5,899 nt of DNA. Origin: Candidatus Absconditabacterales bacterium. GTDB taxonomy: Bacteria; Patescibacteriota; Gracilibacteria; Absconditabacterales; Absconditicoccaceae. Each line of letters starts with the position of its first letter. The first letter of the stretch is position 1. The stretch is taken from the NCBI GenBank assembly GCA_937965925.1, contig CALCME010000111.1, positions 1 through 5,899 of the forward strand, written 5' to 3'. This document shows positions 1 to 5,899 of this stretch, piece after piece. A program made the translations under genes and the position numbers. Below the pieces are notes generated by a model that saw only the letters and a program-made list of their open reading frames with translations, did no database searches and was not told where the DNA came from.

Positions 1-1
1 A

Positions 2-1033
2 ACAGAAAAGAATCCAGAGATGAAGCAATTTGTGAAGAAAACTTTTTCCACATGAAACCCGAGTAATAATTTTTCAAAAACGTACTACTATGAGAGACGG
101 AAGAAATGAACGCTTCCAGACCACATAAGATTCGTACAGTCTCTTCCGTGAAGTAATAAATTTTTGAGTTCCTGATATGTCGAGTGACTACACCAAATAG
201 AAGATAAAGAAATGAAATCGAGATTACTTGAATGATCTTGGGATTTTTCTGATTGAGACTTTGATTTATTCTACTCTAATTCAATTAGTGCAATGTACGA
301 TAGTGATTACTATGTGTACGAGTACGATGATGAAGCGGAAAAATATACAGCTATACATATTCCAAAATATCAAGAAAATCAAAGAGTAGCAATCGTTGCC
401 GACCTTTCGTGAAAATGAAAAGACAAGACATATATCTGAGTATTCAGAGAGATGGAGGATTGACGACGAGATATGTTTGAAAGACACTCAATGAGTAGTG
501 GCCAGACAGATATGGAGATACAAAAACGAGCTATTGAAACGACAAAGATGCTACAAAGGAAATATAATGTTCCACTTGATATGGTAGTATGAGATGAAGT
601 ATGAGTATGATATGGATATGTAGTTGCTTTATGATGTCTTTGATTCTCTTGATGATCTTCACCACTACCAGTAAAGAATGAGATACACATACATGAACGA
701 GAGAAAGTAAACGCAAAGACATTTGAGAGACCACCATTTGAAAACCTGAGAACTCAGTGCTATTATGCTCTATCTAATTCTATGGGTTCTTGAAAAATAA
801 CTATATCTGCAAATGTAACTTATGAGGAGATAATGGAACTAGAAGTAGAACTAAAAGAACACAAGAAAGTACCAGACGACAAGAAAATAAAGATAACAAG
901 AAAGAAAGACATTAAAGCAGTCATATGACACTCACCTGATGCGAGTGACGTTTTATCTATGTTGGAAATGTTGAAGATAAAACTATCGACAAAAAAACAA
1001 GATAATCGAGTCGCTGATTCCGAACGGTTGTAA
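2..1033 (+). CDS. terL: Phage terminase large subunit (TerL), 3' part, with complete nuclease domain; UGA=Gly
   Basis: ATP-driven DNA packaging motor and headful/cos nuclease that docks on the portal. The gene enters from the left edge, so the Walker A/B region is outside; 343 codons remain, ending in TAA. Numbering within the window: T-G-N-P at residues 17-20 (end of ATPase domain), a 'degraded NPFL..Y..L' stretch ending in G-S-W-D-F at 78-82, RNase H-like nuclease motif I A-D-L-S-G-K-G-K-D at 133-141 (candidate catalytic D134), motif II G-D-E-V-G-V-G at 197-203 (candidate D198), and motif III G-H-S-P-D-A-S-D at 309-316 (candidate D313/D316). All of these are standard TerL landmarks. Twenty glycines are TGA and only three are GGN; G18, G78, G137, G197 and G309 in the motifs are all TGA-coded. 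Under the standard code it would look shattered, but no in-frame TAA or TAG occurs before the stop. Confidence in the family is high; the packaging type (cos or pac) cannot be judged. Confidence 0.93.
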
Positions 1034-1092
1034 TATATTTTTTGCAAGTTTGAAAAAAAACAATAAATTAGATGTAGTATCCTTTCTACATC
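1034..1092 (+). other. terL-portal intergenic leader, AT-rich
   Basis: A 59-nt spacer that starts with an alternating AT run and ends in the hairpin at 1071-1092. It has no AGGAGG-like ribosome binding site. A poor sigma70-like pair can be drawn (TTGCAA 1042-1047, 16-nt spacer, TAAATT 1064-1069), but in sequence this rich in A and T it carries little weight, and the genes may simply be co-transcribed. Confidence 0.4.
1071..1092 (+). promoter_or_regulatory. Hairpin abutting the portal start codon
   Basis: GATGTAG (1071-1077) and CTACATC (1086-1092) are perfect 7-bp inverted repeats around the 8-nt loop TATCCTTT. The 3' arm ends on the base before the portal ATG. In mRNA this would place a stem where the initiating ribosome sits, so it could dampen or regulate portal translation. 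It lacks a following T-run and so is not an intrinsic terminator. Stem formation is seen in sequence only; function is inferred. Confidence 0.4.
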
Positions 1093-1142
1093 ATGTCCCA
1101 CATAAACCTAGAAAGTTGAGATAGTATCCGAGATTCATCATG
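1075..1142 (+). repeat. Spaced direct repeat TAGTATCC-N6-CATCATG, two copies, 47-nt period
   Basis: Copy 1 is 1075-1095 and contains the portal start codon at its end; copy 2 is 1122-1142 inside the portal coding sequence. Each has TAGTATCC, six unrelated bases, then CATCATG. Similarity does not extend beyond the elements apart from a GA two bases upstream of each. The second ATG is out of the portal frame. It could be a pair of binding sites or a chance or duplication remnant. Confidence 0.35.
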
Positions 1143-2286
1143 ATGATGTTTTTTTGACAAATGAAAAAATAGCAAACAGTACGAGTTGTGAGGACTATGA
1201 ATGTGGAGAATTGCAGTAGATTGCAACGCTTGCCTTCAGTGAGCGATAGAAATAGAAACGAACCATACGTGTTGATGAGATTTTTGATTGTACTTCAATG
1301 GAGAGAGAGTCGATTATGATAAGATACCAGAACTATACGACTACCAAAGAGAACTGATAAGCATCTGATGAGAGTGTGACGTTCCTAGTATCTGGAATCA
1401 TGCTTACAAGTTCAATATGGAAAAACATACAGTAGGTGAAGTGATAACATACCCACGACTTTCTGAGACTGGAGAGGTGTCAAAAATGTGAATAGCAAAT
1501 GGAATCTCAATTAGGTGTTCATGAAACGAATTGATATACAACTGAGGTTATTGATCTAGTAAGATTGTTGACTATTACAACAAAGAAAAACTACGACTAA
1601 GAACAATTCACAAAACAAGTGCGTCAAGTAACTGAACATGTTGAACATCTACGATCAAGACAATACGAGATAAGTATATACAGCACGCAACGATGAGTAA
1701 TATGTTTATTCATTATCTGGAAAATAACGGATTACATTGAATAACCTATTTATTGAAGAGTGCAGACGAGGCTTGAGTGAGTCCAGAAGTGATGAAGAAG
1801 ATGGTCCAATCGTTCTTGAAGTGATTGAGGTGACCAGAGAATAGTGGAAAAAAACTTGCAACATGATTAGTAAAAGATGTGATATTTCCACCGTCAAGTA
1901 AAAACGATGTGATAGATGAACAAACAAGTTCAAGGATTGAGGATTGAATGCTGAAACCTTTCAAAGTTCCAAAGGAGCTGCTATGAGTCACTAGCGAGTT
2001 CTGATGATACAGTAAATATAACGCACTGAAAAAGATTTACGATGAGATGTGAGGAATAAAAGCGAGATGATTATATCAAGATACAATCAATCACTTCAAT
2101 AAGAAATTTCAGAACAATCTAAGATACCCAGAGTTATCATTGTATAAAGTGAAATGTGAAAGGGAGGAATGACTTGATATAGAACACGCACTACTGGAAG
2201 CAAAAGAATGATTAATAACGACAGATGAGTATAGGGAGATGATATGAAGAGAGCCAATAAAAAATGATATAGAAACTATTGAGTAA
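1093..2286 (+). CDS. Phage portal protein (HK97-like); UGA=Gly
   Basis: Portal proteins form the dodecameric ring at one capsid vertex through which TerL pumps DNA and to which the tail attaches. The 397-residue length is normal to slightly short for the HK97-type family. The ATG at 1093 is the first in frame after an in-frame TAG at 1075. Seen in the sequence: an N-terminal segment W-R-I-A-V-D-C-N-A-C resembling the family's 'a..ci..ia' helix (about residues 37-50); G-P-E-N-S-G-K-K at 247-254, matching the family's 'g..nagk' loop; V-P-K-E-L-L-G at 292-298 followed by a Y-S-K-Y-N-A stretch, matching 'VP..llG...ysn'; and G-L-I-T-T-D-E-Y-R-E-M-I-G-R-E-P at 373-388, the usual C-terminal 'G.lT.nE.R...g..P' element. 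Thirty-two glycines are TGA and nine are GGN. It lies directly after terL, the usual place. No Shine-Dalgarno is present; a hairpin abuts the start codon. The fold is well supported; specific partners are inferred. Confidence 0.87.
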
Positions 2287-2318
2287 TATATATTTTTATT
2301 ATCTACTGTATAGAAAAA
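2287..2318 (+). other. Portal-protease spacer, no Shine-Dalgarno
   Basis: A 32-nt AT-rich spacer beginning with an AT run resembling the one after the terL stop (both begin TAATATAT counted from the stop codon). The bases just before the ATG are AGAAAAA, with no purine motif complementary to the 16S 3' end. No hairpin or terminator is seen, so read-through transcription from portal into protease is likely. Confidence 0.4.
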
Positions 2319-4073
2319 ATGAAAACAATCGAAGAACTCATGAAATTATCAAAAAATGAGGTCAAGAAGTATGTTAATGAAAACGGTATTTTTGAACAAT
2401 CTGATATACTAAAAAACGTGTCATTGAATTGATACGATCACAACGCTTTATCAGATAGTGCAAAGGTGTTCTTCAAAAGTTGAAAATGAGTAAAGAATTT
2501 CACGAAAAAAGATCAGATCCCAAAAGGTGCAAACATAATCTTGATGGAGGTTGTAGCTTCTCAAAACTTCAAACCATGAACGGTATCCAGAAACAACTAC
2601 GCAATCAATCAAGAGTGACGAGTGTTCAATCAAGCCCCGTACATTACTCTTGACCATGATGCAAGCAAACGAGGTATAATTGGACAACCCATATCTAAGT
2701 ATCACAATGCTAACTGAGATACTATGATGACTTTCTACATAAACTTAAAATATATTGAAAATAAAGACAAGGACAGAGCCAATCAGATAGCTGACTGAAT
2801 GTATAAATATGTAAGTACAGCACACTACACTCTTGAAGATGCTTACAGAAACAAGAAATGAGAAGTCAAGAATATAGCTGAATTAGTAGAAGAAAAAGGA
2901 CAACAGGCAACACTTGATATTGTTCTATGATATGATCCTGAATGGAGTTACTATGTTGTGAAAGCTGACATGTTGCATCTATCACTTGTAGATATTCCAA
3001 GCAACCCATGAGCTAAGGCAACACAAAAAACCACAAATAACTCGTTTAAGGAGTGAGGTCGTGTATCACTATCAAGTGCGTATAAAGCGTACTCACATTT
3101 CGACAAGGATATTATATTAAACAGGCTAGAAAGTAACACGCTCACAAGCGAGAGCCTTTGAGTGCTAAGCAAGATAGTAGACGATGAAGAGTTACTGAAT
3201 AAAATAAAGGAGAACAAAGGAACAGCTACCAAGGCAAGTGATAATAATATTATATGAGAGGAGAGTTTATGAGAACAACTAAGAGATCTAGTGAAAGACG
3301 AAGCATGAGAAAACTATAGTGCGTATATATGTGATATATACAAAAACGAGTTTGTTTATAATCTACGATGAAGAGCTACATGAAATGATGCGTATACTGA
3401 TGCTTACTATAGAAGAGACTACACACAAGGAACTGATGAAATAACAATATGAGACGATGCAGTAGAAGTTGAACCAAAGAGATCACGAATTGACGTAACG
3501 AATGCAATAAAAAAACTACCATCTACCAATGATTCTAATATCGATGCAATACTCGATACTAAAATAGAAGAGATGCAAGACTCTCTAAAAAGTACCGTAT
3601 GAGATGAACTGACTCAGATGATGAAAAACTCATTTGAGAAAATGAAATCTTGATATGTAAAAGAGATGCAAGACTCTCTTGAAGAGGTGAGAGAAACAAA
3701 AGAAGAAATCAAAACGATTCTTAATACTTTTTCTTCAATTGAAGAAAAGTGTGAAGAGATGTTGACTGACTATCAAAGTTCTATTGACTCAATAAACAAA
3801 CTATCATCATTGGTAGAAACTGCTGAGAAAAACTCAAAGGAATATAACGAAATCAAAACATCTATTGATGGATTGAGTAAGTTAGCTTTGAACGCTTCAA
3901 AAGTAGTTATGTGATACCAAAAGGATATGTTAATGATTAAAGAGAAAGTGAACACATTGAGTCAAAAAAAATGAGAGAGTTACGTCAACATGGAAATACA
4001 AAAGAATGAATTTGAAGAGCTTGTTGAATGATTATTTGATGAGTCAGTAAACAGATTTATATCTGTAGAGTAA
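2319..4073 (+). CDS. Prohead (capsid maturation) protease with middle domain and C-terminal coiled-coil scaffold-like region; UGA=Gly
   Basis: Prohead proteases assemble inside the immature head and cleave the scaffold and the capsid N-terminus. The protein has 584 residues, much longer than a bare HK97 protease (about 200-250). Protease domain, about residues 60-235: L-D-H-D at 111-114 (candidate catalytic H113) followed by I-I-G-Q; V-S-T-A-H-Y at 165-170 (candidate nucleophile S166), matching the family's 'vS.gy'; and L-S-L-V-D-I-P-S-N-P-G-A at 221-232, matching 'E.SlV..P.np.A' except that the usual glutamate is replaced (H219). A second block at about 331-386, with Y-Y-R-R-D-Y then I-T-I-G-D-D and V-E-V-E, looks like the small beta-rich domain often attached to phage capsid proteases. 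Residues about 408-562 are Lys/Glu-rich and predicted to be coiled coil, with one internal duplication. Twenty-three glycines are TGA, nine GGN. The position between portal and capsid gene fits. The scaffold role is inferred from composition and gene order. Confidence 0.8.
3568..3679 (+). repeat. 19-bp direct repeat within the protease coiled coil
   Basis: The identical 19-mer AAGAGATGCAAGACTCTCT occurs at 3568-3586 and 3661-3679, in the same reading frame and 93 bp (31 codons) apart. Both copies encode E-M-Q-D-S-L, preceded by E or K. It is a short internal duplication in the coiled-coil region. Identity at the DNA level, including synonymous positions, suggests it is recent or conserved at nucleotide level. 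Confidence 0.7.
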
Positions 4074-4101
4074 AACTTTATTTATTTTAATTTCAAGAAT
4101 T
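4074..4101 (+). promoter_or_regulatory. AT-rich, apparently unstructured leader of the capsid gene
   Basis: A 28-nt spacer made almost entirely of A and T (TTTATTTATTTTAATTT, then CAAGAATT) directly before the capsid ATG. There is no Shine-Dalgarno. An unstructured A/U-rich leader is a plausible way to get efficient, S1-type or leaderless-like initiation for a highly expressed structural gene. This reading is inferred; no promoter elements can be assigned with confidence. Confidence 0.35.
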
Positions 4102-5899
4102 ATGTTAGAAGCATTGAAAATTTGATTACTTGCTAGTCAAGAAAAACTGAATGAGTTGAATAAACTTATTGAGACTGGTGAAGCTACTGACACTACCCTA
4201 ACGGAAGTAGAAGAGCTTACAAACAACATTGCAGCTTACGAAGCAAATATAGCTAAGTTAGAAGCAAAAGCTGAAGAGAATAGATTAGAACAAGAAAAAG
4301 TCGCTGCACAAGAAAAGGCAGAAAACGACGCAAAGATTGCAGCTGCAAATAAAGCAATGGAAGACATGAAGAACGGAACAACTGGAGACGAGGGAGAAGG
4401 AAAAGAACCTGAAACAAATGATGCAAAATCAAAAGTTTCAAAAGACATGAAAGACCTTTCAGAAATCAAACTAGACAAAGCATGAGAGAACCTTGCTTGA
4501 ATTATCGAAGGTGGAATCAAGAGTCTTTGATTGGTAAACTCCTCTATTAAAGATGAACTAAAAAATGATCCTGATGTTGTGAAGAACGCTCTTAAAAAGA
4601 TTGTTGTTAATTCAATGACTAGAATAGAAGAGAGACTTCAAAAAAACGGAATCTCTATTAAAGAGTGAGCGTGAGCAAAACTTATTAATAAAGATTCTAT
4701 CATCGATGTTATTATGGCTGATAGATGTATGAGTGATGAGTTCCTAGGGTGTATTCCACTACAGAACATCATAGCTTCATGAGATTTTAAAGACTCAAAA
4801 TCATGGAAGAAAACAATCCGAGATGCAAGAAGTCTTGTTGATGACTGGACAGATTTAGCTTTTGATAATCAATGTGACGCAAGTGACTACTGTGCTCCAT
4901 GTGAAAACCAAAGTATGCAGATACAGATTGTATACAAGTGTTTCTATGGTTCATGCTACACGAACTCTATGGCTCAGTGTCTAAGTTCAATGCAATTAGT
5001 TACGATGTCAATCAATACATTGACTCAGAACTTAGTAGATACGCTTATTTTTGCTATACTTAGAGATGATTCAGATAGTGTAAATAATGTAAATGGTTCT
5101 GACCTACCTAACGCTCTTGATCCAGCAGTTGACCGACCAGCTATTAGAGAAGCATGTCAAGAAAACCACTGGTTAAGATACCCAAGAAGAAGAATCCCAG
5201 GAGGAGGATACATCTACAGAAACCCAGCAGTAACTAAGGACTCACCAAGGTGATTACTAGCTACAGCAGTTAAGTGACCTCTTTACTGTAACGCTGACGG
5301 GAATTTTGTATATGGAACTAGAACAGTTTTAGATGCAAAAACTAAGCTACAGGAAACTGACCTCAATTCATTGATTAGATCAGTAGATTGTGGAGATAGA
5401 AGTAACATAAAGATTTTTGTGAATGATTGTGCTGAAGAACAGTTCGAAGATATGGAATGTTTCAAATGCAATCAGTATCTTATTGCAAACAACAACGGAG
5501 AAATAGTTGATGTTCCTAAGGTATACAAAGGAGTAGAGATCAAGAACTTGAAGCATCTACCTGATAGAGTTACTGTTGACGGAACTATATCTACAGTATG
5601 TGATGACAACGATCACTGTTTGATTCTTATTGTAAACTTTAACAGGTTGTACCTTGGATATCCATGTGCAACAAAGAACAAAAGAACAGAGTGAGTTAAG
5701 GGAACAAACGTAGAGATTGCAGGAGCGTGAGCATACGGATTAAATGACGCACCTATCAACGACAAGCCAGCAGTATGTGCAATGGTAGTAGATAGAAAAG
5801 ATCCTGACAATGTAAAAGACACAGGAGAAGAAACACCAACTACTGGAACAAGTCCAAAGAACTGTGTTAAGAATAACCAAAAACACGAGGCTTCAGAAC
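4102..5899 (+). CDS. Putative major capsid protein (HK97 fold), cysteine-rich, 5' part; UGA=Gly
   Basis: Would form the icosahedral shell. 599 codons are present and the gene runs off the right edge without a stop, so it is already long for a capsid protein (often 300-450). Residues about 8-90 are Ala/Glu/Lys-rich coiled coil, like the HK97 delta (scaffolding) domain; 91-111 is a Gly/Glu/Thr/Asp linker, a plausible region for protease cleavage. The body has Y-K-G-V-E-I-K-N-L-K-H-L-P-D at 475-488 followed by an isoleucine/threonine stretch, resembling the 'y.G..i.....lp...i..T' segment of many HK97-fold capsid proteins. From C209 to C588 there are 19 cysteines, none before. Residues 573-587 are a Thr/Glu/Pro/Gly linker, suggesting an added C-terminal domain. 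Glycine codons are 26 GGN to 11 TGA, the reverse of the three upstream genes. ATG at 4102 is the first in frame after the protease stop. Identity rests mainly on gene order, the N-terminal coiled coil and this weak motif; another abundant head or decoration protein is possible. Confidence 0.68.

Larger units (their letters stand above)
2..5898 (+). other. Genetic code 25 (UGA read as glycine) across the whole window
   Basis: All four reading frames are interrupted by TGA only, never by TAA or TAG. I counted 86 in-frame TGA codons: 20 in terL, 32 in portal, 23 in protease, 11 in the capsid gene. The three stops seen are TAA. Glycine is preferred to tryptophan because TGA falls at family glycines (T-G-N-P, G-S-W-D with its Trp spelled TGG, G-H-S-P-D, portal L-L-G at residue 298, and P-G-A in the protease), and because reading it as Trp would give terL about 6% tryptophan. 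UGA=Gly is established for Absconditabacteria and Gracilibacteria; the host is inferred from this. Confidence 0.95.

Noticed and set aside
1..66. Possible end of a separate gene in frame 1, stopping at TAA 64-66
   Set aside because: It overlaps the open TerL frame (frame 2), which contains the T-G-N-P motif at 50-61; the frame 1 peptide has no recognisable feature.
2..1033. Decayed prophage with many nonsense mutations
   Set aside because: Only TGA interrupts the frames, never TAA or TAG, and catalytic motifs are intact; random decay would yield all three stops and frameshifts.
1042..1069. Sigma70-like promoter before portal
   Set aside because: Both hexamers match only 4 of 6 and similar pairs are common in AT-rich sequence; not strong enough to list as a promoter.
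1135..1146. 12-bp perfect palindrome TCATCATGATGA
   Set aside because: About one such palindrome is expected by chance in a window of this size; here it is low-complexity coding sequence for S-S-G-G.
1031..2300. Shared TAATATAT at the terL and portal stop codons as a regulatory motif
   Set aside because: Eight AT-only bases in AT-rich spacers are easily produced by chance, and the third gene end does not share it.
281..5822. Many short minus-strand and alternative-frame ORFs (60-112 codons)
   Set aside because: They overlap the four long table-25 frames, show no domain features and no start signals; several are simply pieces of the real genes cut at TGA.
2..5898. Genetic code 4 (UGA=Trp)
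   Set aside because: TGA falls on conserved glycines, TGG is still used at the conserved G-x-W-D tryptophan, and code 4 would give unrealistically Trp-rich proteins with consecutive Trp pairs.

Overview
The window is a piece of a tailed-phage (or prophage) genome. It holds the head-assembly module, with every gene on the + strand, in the order terminase large subunit (3' part), portal, prohead protease fused to a coiled-coil tail, and putative major capsid protein (5' part). Read with the standard code the region looks like fragments. Read with UGA as glycine (translation table 25) it becomes four long, nearly contiguous genes of 343+, 397, 584 and 599+ codons, all complete stops being TAA. 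I counted 86 in-frame TGA codons. Several fall where glycine is expected in the families concerned, for example the terminase GNP, G-x-WD and GHSPD motifs. UGA=Gly is known from Absconditabacteria (SR1) and Gracilibacteria (BD1-5), two candidate-phyla-radiation lineages, so the likely host is one of these. The host assignment is inferred from the code and the AT-rich composition, not from any host gene.

Layout: 2-1033, TerL from just before the ATPase-to-nuclease junction through the nuclease domain; 1034-1092, a 59-nt gap with a hairpin touching the portal ATG; 1093-2286, portal; 2287-2318, a 32-nt gap; 2319-4073, protease followed by a middle beta-rich domain and a long coiled coil; 4074-4101, a 28-nt very AT-rich leader; 4102 to the window end, putative major capsid protein with an N-terminal coiled coil and a cysteine-rich body. 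No gene is preceded by a Shine-Dalgarno sequence, and I see no tRNA, terminator, integrase or CRISPR. The minus strand holds only short shadow ORFs.

How the genes fit: the protease's coiled-coil region probably acts as scaffold while the capsid protein assembles on the portal. The protease then trims the scaffold and the capsid N-terminus, and TerL docks on the portal and packages DNA. The most interesting signals are the dense UGA=Gly recoding, the sharp drop in UGA use in the capsid gene (11 TGA to 26 GGN, against 75 to 21 in the other three), the 19 cysteines in the capsid body, and a repeat/hairpin arrangement at the portal start.
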